A DNA stretch of 64,000 nt from Nakamurella sp. PAMC28650 (GTDB lineage: Bacteria > Actinomycetota > Actinomycetes > Mycobacteriales > Nakamurellaceae), in the NCBI RefSeq assembly GCF_014303395.1, contig NZ_CP060298.1, positions 1,798,001 through 1,862,000 of the forward strand, given 5' to 3'. Shown piece after piece: positions 44,386 through 52,987 of this stretch (its first letter is position 1; each line of letters opens with the position of its first letter). The notes beneath the pieces are model-generated. The model saw nothing but the letters and a program-made list of their open reading frames with translations, ran no database searches and was not told the DNA's origin. The translations under genes and the position numbers were made by a program.

Positions 44386-45535
44386 CTACGAGATGTCGGG
44401 CCTTTCTACCGCTGCTCGACTGCGGTCCCGGACGGGTGGTAATCGACTTTCGAACCCAAGATGGGCCAGGACCAGGATGGCCAGGCAGATCACCAGTGTC
44501 CGGCCCCCGACATCGGTGCCGAGCACGCCCAGTAGCAGCGGAGCTGCCACTCCGGTCGTGAAGCGAGAAATCGCCCTCTCCAGATCAGAACTACGGCTCA
44601 CGACCCCGGTGACCACCCCCAGACTGAAATAGGTCGCGATCGCCCCGCACAGCAGCCAGCGGCCTTTGTCGGACAGCGGGTCGGAACCGTGGTCGATCAT
44701 CGAAGAGAGCGAGACAGCAACCGTGGCGACCACTGCTGTGACCAGCGCATGGAGGCCGAGGGCAGCCCGGGTCGGGATTCGGCCCGCGCGAAGGTGCGGT
44801 AGACCGGCATGGCCGAAGACGACGGAGAGCCCGAACATACCCGCCAGCAACACGAACGAGGCAATTCCGGTGGCCAGCAACCCGAGGCTGTACGGGGCGT
44901 CAGCTGCACTGCTGACGATCTTCACGACCGATTCGCCGAGCACGATGATCACGAATGGTCCAAGTCGCTCGGAAAGGAACGCCGGGCCCACTGGACAGGA
45001 TCCAGATCAGTAGCAGGTCCAATCCGACGCCCAGCGCCCAGAGTGCAAGTTTCCAGGGCTCCCCGACCCACATCGACACCAGCCATGGCAACAGTCCGCC
45101 TGAGTACTGAACCACCGGGAAATCGAGCAGCACCTGACCTCGGCGCCAGGATTGCGACCCGTAGATGCGGGTGGCGATGTACGCGATCGTGAACACGGTC
45201 GATGGACGGTCGCCCCCGCTGCCGCCGAGCATCGTGTCGGCTATGCCGGGCACCGATGCCGCCATGACTCCCATACCGAACATTCCGACCAGGAGTCGCA
45301 GCACGCGGGTCTGGTCGGCTGCGACGTTGCTGTAGAGCATGAACGTCGTCCATGTCAGCCAGAAGGCCAGGAACAGCAGCGCATAGAGGCCCAGTGCAGC
45401 AGCGTCCAGTTCGACCTCGAGGACGTGAGCCAGGGCTGCCACTCCCGCGACCAGGTCGAAGAAGAGCTCTGCCCAACTTGCCTGTCTCTCGGTGCGGGCA
45501 TCCTCGGATTCGCCGACGGCGTTCGGGTGACTCAC
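44386..45535 (-). pseudogene. Low-temperature-requirement A (LtrA) membrane protein, frameshifted
   Basis: The 5' frame begins near VSHPNAVGESEDARTERQASWAELFFDLV (GTG 45535; GTG 45697 is an alternative) and runs through membrane helices to LDLLLIWILSSGP. Near 44982-44987 one extra G shifts it, and the 3' frame continues AFLSERLGPFVIIVLGESVVKIV to the end. ELFFDLV and ERLGPFVIIVLGE are LtrA signatures. Deleting one base gives a normal multi-pass LtrA protein. Function of the family is poorly known. The lesion may be a sequencing error. Confidence 0.82.
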
Positions 45536-45743
45536 GTGCGCCGCGATCCTGCTGTCGCTCCGAGCTCCTGACGCCGTTGCCGACGGACCACCACGGGCCC
45601 AGGTAGCGGCATCTTCGGTCGCCAGTGGAGCTCGTGATGACCGCAGGTCCGCCGCCGAAGATCTTGCTCCACCACCGACCGAGGTTTTGAGAGTCACTCG
45701 GCCGATGACGTTCTCGAGCAGCGCATGAGCGCCCTCACAGCGG

Positions 45744-45779
45744 TTGACATAGCTGGATAATACCCCTAACTTCAAGTTA
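45744..45779 (+). promoter_or_regulatory. Hydrolase-TetR promoter with dyad over the -10
   Basis: TTGACA (45744-45749), 17-bp spacer, TAACTT (45767-45772). The -10 is the left arm of TAACTT-C-AAGTTA (45767-45779), a perfect 6-bp inverted repeat. The TetR-type gene two positions downstream is the likely repressor. Confidence 0.65.
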
Positions 45780-45808
45780 AGACCATTAACCCGTGCCAGG
45801 AGGACGCA

Positions 45809-46645
45809 ATGACCGAGCATCTGAATATCAACGGCAACACCATCGCCTACGACCTGACCGGTGACGGACCACTCGTGGTCCTCGCCAACGGCATCGGTGA
45901 CAGCCGGCATTCGTACCGCTTCATCGCCCCGGCCCTGGCCGCCGCCGGTTACCGTGTCGCCAGCGTCGACATCCGCGGCTGCGGTGACTCCAGTCTCGGC
46001 TGGAACGGCTACAGCCGCACCGATATCGCCGGGGATCTGGTGGCAGTCGTGCGTCACCTCGGCGGACCGGCCGGGATCATCGGTCAGTCCATCAGTGGCG
46101 GCGCCGCGACCATTGCGGCTGCTACCGCACCGGACCTCATCGTCGGCCTGGTCGAGCTGGCACCGTTCACGCGAGCGGTGTCGTACTCGATCGGCGCGTT
46201 GTTGGGGGTGAAGCGTTACCGGCGCGGCACGATGGACCTGGGACGAGCCATGCTCTTGGGGAGCCTGCCGAGTTGGAAGAAGTACCTCGACCTGGCCTAC
46301 CCGACGAAACCAGTGGACTGGCAGGCTGAATCAGCCCGGATCGACGCCAAGATGACCGAACCCGGCCGGATGAAGGCGCTGCAGGCGATGTGTAGATCCA
46401 AGCCGACCGACGCCGCCGCGCAGCTCAAGAACGTCCGCTGTCCCGTCTTGATCGTCGAGGGCACCCTGGACCCCGACTGGGCCGATCCACGCGCTGAGGG
46501 CCAAAAAATCATCGCCGACCTTCCGGACGGTCTTGGTGAGCTGGTCGTCCTGGAAGGTGTCGGGCACTACCCGCATGCCCAGGCGCCCGAGCAGGTGCTC
46601 GCCGTGGTCCTGCCCTTCCTGGCCAGGGCGCTTCCACATGCCTAG
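45809..46645 (+). CDS. Alpha/beta hydrolase
   Basis: 278 residues; CAGGAGG precedes ATG 45809. Fold marks: VVLANGIGDSRHSYRF (oxyanion region), VDIRGCGDSS, nucleophile elbow IGQSISGGAA, acid in EGTLDPDWADP and His in GVGHYPHAQAP. The substrate is unknown; esterase or haloperoxidase-like relatives share this layout. It overlaps the TetR-type gene by 8 bp and shares its operator-controlled promoter. Confidence 0.88.
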   Translation: MTEHLNINGNTIAYDLTGDGPLVVLANGIGDSRHSYRFIAPALAAAGYRVASVDIRGCGDSSLGWNGYSRTDIAGDLVAVVRHLGGPAGIIGQSISGGAATIAAATAPDLIVGLVELAPFTRAVSYSIGALLGVKRYRRGTMDLGRAMLLGSLPSWKKYLDLAYPTKPVDWQAESARIDAKMTEPGRMKALQAMCRSKPTDAAAQLKNVRCPVLIVEGTLDPDWADPRAEGQKIIADLPDGLGELVVLEGVGHYPHAQAPEQVLAVVLPFLARALPHA

Positions 46646-47261
46646 GGCCGGGCTCGGGCCGGCTTCGGTCACCGAGGCCGGCGCCGCCCTGGCCGACGAG
46701 GTCGGCTACGAACAGCTCAGCATGGGTCTGCTCGCCGATCGGCTCGGGGTCAAAACCCCCGCGCTCTACAAGCACGTCGACAACCAGGCTGACCTCTTCC
46801 ACCGCATCGCCGTGCTGGCCGGGACCGAACTCGGCGACGTGCTGCGCGACGCAACCCAGGGGAGGGCCGGCACCGACGCACTCACGGCCGGCACACAGGC
46901 AATGCGTACTTACGTCAAGGACCACCCCGGCCGATACGCGTCCGGGAACGCTGCCCAGTTCACCGGAGACGACGATCCGCTCATCGCGGTGACCAACCGG
47001 GTGGTCGCATCCTGGGCAGCCATGCTGCGCGGATACGAGATCGAATCCCGCCAGGAAATCCACGCTCTCCGGATGCTGCGGAGCATGCTGCACGGATTCG
47101 CGACACTGGAAGCGGGCGGCGGATTCCGCTACGACACCGACGTCGATGAAAGCTTCACCTGGATGATCAACTTCATCGACAAGGGCCTGCAGAGCCTGCA
47201 CACCGCCGGCTCCGGCCCCGGTTCGCTCGCAGTCGACGGCATCGAGCCGACGCTGCACTAG
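46638..47261 (+). CDS. TetR-family regulator with WHG-type C-terminal domain
   Basis: 207 residues from ATG 46638, overlapping the hydrolase stop by 8 bp. HTH: ADEVGYEQLSMGLLADRLGVKTPALYKHVDNQADLFHRI. The C-terminal region has the TetR_C_33/WHG-type marks LRMLRSMLHGFATLEAGGGF. It probably controls its own operon through the dyad at 45767-45779. Confidence 0.88.
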   Translation: MPRAGLGPASVTEAGAALADEVGYEQLSMGLLADRLGVKTPALYKHVDNQADLFHRIAVLAGTELGDVLRDATQGRAGTDALTAGTQAMRTYVKDHPGRYASGNAAQFTGDDDPLIAVTNRVVASWAAMLRGYEIESRQEIHALRMLRSMLHGFATLEAGGGFRYDTDVDESFTWMINFIDKGLQSLHTAGSGPGSLAVDGIEPTLH

Positions 47262-47326
47262 CTTGCATTCGCCCCCTTTTACCGATTTGACGAAATCAGC
47301 TATTCGGTGCGGCGGTGCATCCGGTC

Positions 47327-47737
47327 TCAGTCGAGTAGCTTTGCCAACAGCCGTTGCAGCTCTGACTGCTCCTCGAGGTCGAGGCGCACAAGCCATTCGT
47401 CGAACTTTGCGGACAGGATCCTGACCGCTTCCGCAAGGGTCTTGATGCCGGTCGGGGTCACCGCCAAACGGTGCCGGCGGAGGTCGCCGGGGTCGATCTC
47501 TCGTCGGACGAAACCCTTGGCCTCCAGGTTCTTCAAGTAGACGGTCACGCTCGGCTTGGGAAGGACCAGTCTGACTGCCAGCTCGGCCGGATAGCGGCAG
47601 TCGTCGACCTCGCCGAGAACGAGGAACTCTTTGGCCTCCAGCCCAAGAGCTTCGATGTCGGGCGCGCAGTCGTTCATGACGCGTGTGAGGACCTGCTGGT
47701 TGAGCGACCAGATCCGCGCGGCGTTCGATGTGCGCAT
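47327..47737 (-). CDS. MarR-family regulator
   Basis: 136 residues from ATG 47737 (AAAGGG upstream). Winged helix: LEAKEFLVLGEVDDCRYPAELAVRLVLPKPSVTVYLKNLEAKGFVRREIDPGDLRRHRLAVTPTG. It is divergent from the hydrolase at 47861. Three repeated elements lie between them, so it probably represses that hydrolase and itself. The inducer is unknown. Confidence 0.9.
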   Translation of the reverse strand: MRTSNAARIWSLNQQVLTRVMNDCAPDIEALGLEAKEFLVLGEVDDCRYPAELAVRLVLPKPSVTVYLKNLEAKGFVRREIDPGDLRRHRLAVTPTGIKTLAEAVRILSAKFDEWLVRLDLEEQSELQRLLAKLLD

Positions 47738-47762
47738 ACGACCCTTTCGATCGAAGTGGTAC

Positions 47763-47805
47763 AGTTTCGTACTAGTGGGAAGTTGTACTGACGTAGTTCT
47801 GTACT
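47763..47805. promoter_or_regulatory. Three repeated elements in the MarR-hydrolase intergenic region
   Basis: AGTTTCGTACT (47763-47773), AGTTGTACT (47781-47789) and AGTTCTGTACT (47795-47805) share AGTT..GTACT in the same direction. Likely MarR binding sites (inference). Confidence 0.5.
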
Positions 47806-47860
47806 GCATGCTGACTGGAACAGTCTAGCCGACCACCCCACTCCGTTCGGAAGGATCGAC

Positions 47861-48811
47861 ATGCCCGCCTCCTCAACCCGTGACGTCACGTTCGCCAACG
47901 ACACCTTCAACCTCGCCGGGCAATTGCACCTGCCCGAGGGCTTCGACGAGAACTCAAAATATCCCGCCATCGTCATCTCGACCCCTGGCAGCAGCGTCAA
48001 GGAGCAGATCGGTGCCAACTACGGTCGAGGCCTCGCAGACCGAGGGTATCTCGCGCTCGCCCTCGATCCAGGCTTCCAGGGCCAGAGCGGAGGCCAGCCG
48101 CGTGATCTCGAGAACCCGGCCGCGCGGATCGACGACATCCGCTTCGCCGTCGACTACCTCACCACCCTCGACTACGTCGACAACGACAGGATCGGGGCCC
48201 TTGGCATCTGCGCCGGTGGCGGCTACGCGGTCAGCGCTACCTTGACCGAACACCGCATCAAGGCCCTCGGAACCGTCGTACCGGTGAACGTCGGCCGAGC
48301 GTTCCGCCAAGGCGATACCTCTTCGAAGCGTGCGGCGGTGGCCATGATCGAAGCCGTCGGTGACAGGCGCACCGCTGCTGCGGGCGGCCTGAAGATCGAC
48401 CGCAACATGTGGATCCCCGACACCGAGGAGCAAGCCGCAGCGTTCGGCATCACCGACGTGGATACGCTGGAAGCGGTCCGCTATTACCGCACCCCGCGGG
48501 GCTACAGCGAGAACTCCACCAACCGCCGCTACTTCACCAGCGACGCCATGATGCTGGGCTACGACGCCTTCAACCTGGTCGAGGAACTCCTCACCCAGCC
48601 TCTCCAGGTCATCGTCGGGGGTCGCATCGGTACCACGTTCTCCTACGCTGACGGTCTGGCCCTCTGGGAGAAGGCCCCCAACGCCAAGAACTTCCACGTC
48701 GTCCAGGGCGCCGGTCACTACGAGATGTACGACGAGCCGAAGTACGTCGACGAAGCAGTCGACACCCTCGACACCTTCTACCAGGAGTTCCTGACCGCCC
48801 AAAGCAACTGA
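47861..48811 (+). CDS. Alpha/beta hydrolase, dienelactone-hydrolase-like (YcjY type)
   Basis: 316 residues. VTFANDTFNLAGQLHLPEGFDENSKYPAIVISTPGSSVKEQ begins it; the nucleophile region is IGALGICAGGGYAVSA with a cysteine-flanked GICAGG elbow. ALDPGFQGQSGG and the late acid and GAGHYEMYDEP His follow. Such hydrolases act on esters or lactones. Its MarR neighbour suggests substrate-inducible expression. Confidence 0.85.
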   Translation: MPASSTRDVTFANDTFNLAGQLHLPEGFDENSKYPAIVISTPGSSVKEQIGANYGRGLADRGYLALALDPGFQGQSGGQPRDLENPAARIDDIRFAVDYLTTLDYVDNDRIGALGICAGGGYAVSATLTEHRIKALGTVVPVNVGRAFRQGDTSSKRAAVAMIEAVGDRRTAAAGGLKIDRNMWIPDTEEQAAAFGITDVDTLEAVRYYRTPRGYSENSTNRRYFTSDAMMLGYDAFNLVEELLTQPLQVIVGGRIGTTFSYADGLALWEKAPNAKNFHVVQGAGHYEMYDEPKYVDEAVDTLDTFYQEFLTAQSN

Positions 48812-49538
48812 TCCCAAGTAGACCGGGTTCGCCTTGACTCGCCGACGAGGCCCAGTCCGTTGTGAGATAGCGGGTGCAAGGCTGATGCCACCACAAGTGC
48901 GGCGCTCCGGGCGTGCGACACCGTCCGCCGTGAGCTGGCGTACCTGCCGTCGGGCCTGCGGCCGACGATCCCGCACGTGTCGGTACACCTCCACCGCTGC
49001 AACGGTTCCGGGCGAGTCTGGCGCAAGTTTGCCGGCCTACATGTCTGTGCCGCGACTTCGGTGGGGATGTCAGTGAACGAGGCTGGCTCGGCGGTAGCGA
49101 TGCTGGGCACGGTACTGCTTGGCGTGTAGAGCTTCGTTATCTGCCAAGTATTACCTGCGTCGGCGCCATGCGATCTGAGCGCGTCCGCAACCACCGCCAG
49201 CACCGCGTCACATGACGGAAGACCCGCGACATGTCATGGCTGATCGCAAGGGCCTGGAGACGCGCCAGAGGCCGGAGCTTCCTCACGCGGCGACGGAATC
49301 CGATCTCGATCGAGCACCCACGACGCCCAGCCGGCCGGTGGCCGTCCAGTCCGAACCTGGCAGCCGCGGGGCCAACGAACCGTCGGTGCCTCAGGTGCTG
49401 GCGCCGCGGGGGTGAAGTGCTCGGGGTTGTCCCCATGCCTCGAGTTGTCCACATTTCCGAAGTGTTCGTGGACAGTCGGTCCCAGTGTTGGCACGCTCCT
49501 TCCACCGGCAGACGTCGGTGCACGAGAGGGGAGTGGCT
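48812..49538. other. Gene-poor stretch
   Basis: No gene I can support. Short frames exist on both strands, but they lack domains and consistent codon bias. The plus strand from about 48890 to 49128 reads through without a stop (TVRRELAYLPSGLRPTIP) and might be a decayed gene, but I cannot name it. Confidence 0.5.
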
Positions 49539-49817
49539 GTGGTGCGAAGACTTCGGCGCTGGTTCGCCGAGCAGTTGTGGGAGCGTCGGCGGGTGAGCCT
49601 GGACCGTCCCGACAACGGCCCGTGTGTGCTGGCTGCCGTTCCTGCCGAAGATGCAGTGGAAACTGTTGCCGACGAGGGGATGTCGACCGTCGAGTACGCG
49701 GTGGGCACCGTCGTCGCGGCGGCGTTCGCAGCAGTGCTCTACAAGATCGTGACCGGTGACTCGGTGGTTGCCGGGCTCACGAGCCTCGTCAATTCGGCGA
49801 TGCACACGTCGCTGTGA
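49539..49817 (+). CDS. Flp-like pilin / DUF4244 protein of the Tad cluster
   Basis: About 92 residues; GTG 49539 or 49542 follows GAGAGGGGA. The single hydrophobic helix is preceded by GMSTVEYAVGTVVAAAFAAVLYKIVTGDSVVAGLTSLV, the DUF4244/Flp pattern of mycobacterial Rv3656c, with the prepilin-like Glu five residues into the helix. Assembled by the Tad machinery as a thin pilus subunit. The stop overlaps the next gene (GTGA). Confidence 0.88.
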   Translation: MVRRLRRWFAEQLWERRRVSLDRPDNGPCVLAAVPAEDAVETVADEGMSTVEYAVGTVVAAAFAAVLYKIVTGDSVVAGLTSLVNSAMHTSL

Positions 49818-50203
49818 CGACCATCCGCTCCCGGCACGGACACGGAACGCGACTCGGCCGTGTGGGCGACAGAGGCAGCGTCACCGTGGAGGCGGCGCTT
49901 GTGCTCGCAGTCCTGACGGTCGTCGTGGCTGCGTGTCTGGCCGGGATCGGGTGCGTCATCGCGCAGATGCGATGTGTGGACGCGGCGCGGGAGGCGGCTC
50001 GGCTGTCCGGGAGGGGCGACAGCGCGGCCGCCGCGGCGGCAGTCGCGCAGATCGCACCGCAGGGCGCGGTGCTGACGGTGCAATTCGACGGTGACATGGT
50101 CACTGCAACAGTGCATGTCGGGGCAGTGAGTGGTCTGTTGCCCGGAGTGTCGGTGGGTGCCACTGCGACTGCGGTCAAGGAACAGGGGGTGACTGATGGC
50201 TGA
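49814..50203 (+). CDS. TadE-like pseudopilin
   Basis: 129 residues from GTG 49814. RGSVTVEAALVLAVLTVVVAACLAGIGCVIAQMRCVDAAREAARLSGRGD is the TadE hydrophobic helix with the processing-site Gly-Ser...Glu. It is in the Tad cluster order of mycobacteria (Rv3655c). The minor pseudopilin is thought to sit in the cell envelope. Confidence 0.88.
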   Translation: MTTIRSRHGHGTRLGRVGDRGSVTVEAALVLAVLTVVVAACLAGIGCVIAQMRCVDAAREAARLSGRGDSAAAAAAVAQIAPQGAVLTVQFDGDMVTATVHVGAVSGLLPGVSVGATATAVKEQGVTDG

Positions 50204-50567
50204 GTGCGACAACAAGCGGAGCGAGGAATCAGAGAGGGAGGAGGCCGGTGTGTCCACCATTTTCGCATGCCTGTGCGTGGCGCTGTTTCTCGTGGTCACC
50301 GGAATCGGAATGCGGCTCGGCGGCGTCATGCTGGCCAGGGAGCAGGCCGAGACCGCGGCGGATCTCGGCGCCCTGGCCGGCGCGGCCCACATACTTGTGG
50401 GATCTGACCAGGCCTGCCGGCGCGCGCGGGTCGTCGTGGAGGCCAACCGGGCCACACTGGTGTCCTGCACGGCGCAGGGACTGGATGTTCTGCTGGAGGT
50501 GCGAACCTCGTCCTGGGGCGGTGCGGCGCACGCCCACGCCCGGGCCGGCCCCGTCTCGGCCGGTTGA
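50196..50567 (+). CDS. TadE/helicase-neighbourhood protein (Rv3654c-like)
   Basis: 123 residues, overlapping the previous gene by 8 bp. EEAGVSTIFACLCVALFLVVTGIGMRLGGVMLAREQAETAADLGALAGAA is typical of the TadG/Rv3654c-like family. Third member of the Tad unit; it ends just before the convergent helicase. Confidence 0.85.
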   Translation: MAECDNKRSEESEREEAGVSTIFACLCVALFLVVTGIGMRLGGVMLAREQAETAADLGALAGAAHILVGSDQACRRARVVVEANRATLVSCTAQGLDVLLEVRTSSWGGAAHAHARAGPVSAG

Positions 50568-50586
50568 ACGATAGGCCACGGCAGCG

Positions 50587-52938
50587 TCAGGCCGTCAGGG
50601 CAGCCGTTGCGGGTGTCATAGCGGCAAGGACCAGGTCGAGCACCACGACGGCTCCGGCCTTGTCCAGGGGTTGGTTCCCGTTGCCGCACTTGGGTGATTG
50701 AACGCAGGACGGACATCCGGACGAACAGGGGCAGCTGCTCACCGCGTCCCGGACGGCCTGCAGCCATGGACCGATCACCGCGTGGCCGCGGTCGGCGAAG
50801 CCCGCTCCGCCGGGGTAGCCGTCGTAGACGATGACGGTCGGTTCGCCGGTGTCCGGATGCAGATTGGTGGACAGTCCGCCGATGTCCCACCGATCACAGC
50901 CGGCGAACAGTGGCAGCAGACCGATCGCGGCGTGTTCGGCGGCGTGCAGCGCACCGGGAATGTTCCGGTCGAGAATACCTGCACCAGAAAGGATCTCGTT
51001 GCTGATGGTGTACCAGACCGCCCGGGTGTCGAGTACGTGCTCCGGCATGTCCAGCGGAATCATGTCGATCATCTCGCCGCCGTGGCGACGGCGCAGGTAG
51101 CCGACCACCTGTTCCGTCACCCGCACCCGCCCCAGTCCGACGGCGATGCCGCTCGGACGCATCCCCGGCCCGACCACGGGATACCCCTGGCGTGCATCGG
51201 TCTCGGTGATCTCGACGGTGGAGACCGACCTGGCCATCGTCGACCACTCCGGACGATCTGGCTGCACCAGCGCAACCCCGGCCTCCAGATCCAGATCGAG
51301 CACCACGTAGGTCTGGCCACGGTGCAGGTGGACGGCACCTGGATGCACCGAGGCCGGAGCGCGGGCCTCGTCGACCGTCCCGAGCAACCGGCCGGTATCG
51401 GCTTCGACGATGGCGATCTGGCCGCCGCCGGAGCCGCGCAGATCGACCGTGTGGCCGGGGTGGCGGGTGTCGTGGTGAAACCATCCCGCCGGCCGCACCC
51501 GCAGCACCCTTTGCAGCACGAGGTCGTCGATCACCGATTGGGCACGGTCTCCGAACAACGCGAGATCATCGGTGGTCAGCCGGTTCTCGGCGGCAGCGCA
51601 GGCCAGGTGCGGGCCCAGGATGTAGGGGTTGCCCGGATCGATCACGGCTGCCTCGACCGGCTTGCCGAAGACCGCCTCCGGATGGTGGACCAGGTACGAG
51701 TCCAGCGGATCCTCACGGGCGACGAAGACGACCAGGGCGCGCTGGTTCCCGCGCCCGGCCCGCCCGGCCTGCTGCCAGACCGAGGCCAGCGTGCCGGGGT
51801 ACCCGGCCAGCAGGGCTGCATCAAGACCGGCGATGTCGACGCCGAGTTCCAGTGCGTTGGTGGTGGCTACTCCCCTCAGAGCGCCTGAGCCAAGCGCTTT
51901 CTCGAGCTCCCGGCGTTCCTCCGGAAGGTATCCGCCGCGGTAGGCGGCGACGGTGTCGACCAGATCGGGATCGGTGTCGGCCAGCCGCCGACGGGTGGTC
52001 ATCGCCGTCTGCTCGGCGCCGTGCCTGGACCGGACGAAGGTGAGCGTGCGCGCGCCGGCAGACACCAGGTCGGCCATCATCCGTGCGGCCTCGTTCGGGG
52101 CGGAACGCCTGACGGGCGCGCCGTTCTCGCCTTCGACGTCGACCATCACCGGCGGCTCCCAGAGCACGAAGTCAGCCCCGGATCTCGGCGCGGTGTCCCT
52201 GGACACGGCGATCACTTCCGAGCCGATCAGCCGTTGGGCCGCCGCTGCCGGGTCGGCCACCGTGGCCGACGCCAGGATGAACACCGGATCCGACCCGTAC
52301 ATGCGGGCCAGCCGGCGCAGCCGCCGGATCACCAGTGCGACATGGGATCCGAACACGCCGCGGTAGAAATGACATTCGTCGATCACCACGAACTCCAGGC
52401 GGCGCAGGACGCGGGCCCAACGGGCGTGGGACGGCAGGATGCCGCGGTGCAGCATGTCCGGGTTGGTCAGGATCCATCTCGCGTGCCCCCGCACCCAGTC
52501 CCGCTCGTCGAGGGGGGTGTCACCGTCGAACAGTGCCGGCCGGATCCCCGGCAGCGAAAGCGAGTGGAGCGAGGCCATCTGGTCGACGGCGAGCGCTTTG
52601 GTCGGAGCCAGGTAGATCGCACAGGCCGCGGGATCGGCCAGCAGGGCAGCGAGCACGGGCAGTTGGTACCCGAGCGACTTTCCGGACGCGGTACCGGTGG
52701 ACAGGATGACGTGTCGTCCGGCGTTGGCCAGGTCCGCCGTCTCGGCCTGATGAAGCCACGGGGCCTCGACCCCTCTGTTCCGCAGTGCCACCACCACTGC
52801 CTCCGGCACCCACCGTGGCCAAGGAGCAGTCGTTCCGGCCTGCCGGGGCAGGCGTTCGACGTGGGTGACGGCCGACGGGTCCCCACCCCTGCGCAGCACA
52901 GCGAGCAGATCGTCGCTGCGGCGGTCGGGGCGGGTCAC
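50587..52938 (-). CDS. DEAD/DEAH-box helicase with DUF1998 (MrfA/Hrq1-like)
   Basis: About 783 residues from GTG 52938 (GTG 52977 also possible). Motifs: HVILSTGTASGKSLGY (Walker A), APTKALAVDQ, VVIDECHFYRGVFG (II, DECH), FILASATVADP (III), NALELGVDIAGLDAALLAGYPG, QQAGRAGRG (VI). The C-terminus has the four-cysteine cluster CPCSSGCPSCVQSPKCG of DUF1998/MrfA proteins, which bind zinc and help repair mitomycin-type lesions in Bacillus. It matches Rv3649 by position and type. Confidence 0.92.
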   Translation of the reverse strand: MTRPDRRSDDLLAVLRRGGDPSAVTHVERLPRQAGTTAPWPRWVPEAVVVALRNRGVEAPWLHQAETADLANAGRHVILSTGTASGKSLGYQLPVLAALLADPAACAIYLAPTKALAVDQMASLHSLSLPGIRPALFDGDTPLDERDWVRGHARWILTNPDMLHRGILPSHARWARVLRRLEFVVIDECHFYRGVFGSHVALVIRRLRRLARMYGSDPVFILASATVADPAAAAQRLIGSEVIAVSRDTAPRSGADFVLWEPPVMVDVEGENGAPVRRSAPNEAARMMADLVSAGARTLTFVRSRHGAEQTAMTTRRRLADTDPDLVDTVAAYRGGYLPEERRELEKALGSGALRGVATTNALELGVDIAGLDAALLAGYPGTLASVWQQAGRAGRGNQRALVVFVAREDPLDSYLVHHPEAVFGKPVEAAVIDPGNPYILGPHLACAAAENRLTTDDLALFGDRAQSVIDDLVLQRVLRVRPAGWFHHDTRHPGHTVDLRGSGGGQIAIVEADTGRLLGTVDEARAPASVHPGAVHLHRGQTYVVLDLDLEAGVALVQPDRPEWSTMARSVSTVEITETDARQGYPVVGPGMRPSGIAVGLGRVRVTEQVVGYLRRRHGGEMIDMIPLDMPEHVLDTRAVWYTISNEILSGAGILDRNIPGALHAAEHAAIGLLPLFAGCDRWDIGGLSTNLHPDTGEPTVIVYDGYPGGAGFADRGHAVIGPWLQAVRDAVSSCPCSSGCPSCVQSPKCGNGNQPLDKAGAVVVLDLVLAAMTPATAALTA

Positions 52939-52987
52939 CGCATCATTGTCGCGCCCCGGTCCGACAGCGCCGAACACCGCGCCGGGG

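Noticed and set aside
48834-49415. Several short frames in the gene-poor stretch
   Set aside because: No start signals, conserved-looking domains or consistent codon bias on either strand.
50698-51888. 396-codon plus-strand frame opposite the helicase
   Set aside because: It mirrors the helicase gene; no recognisable motifs and atypical residues. Shadow frame.
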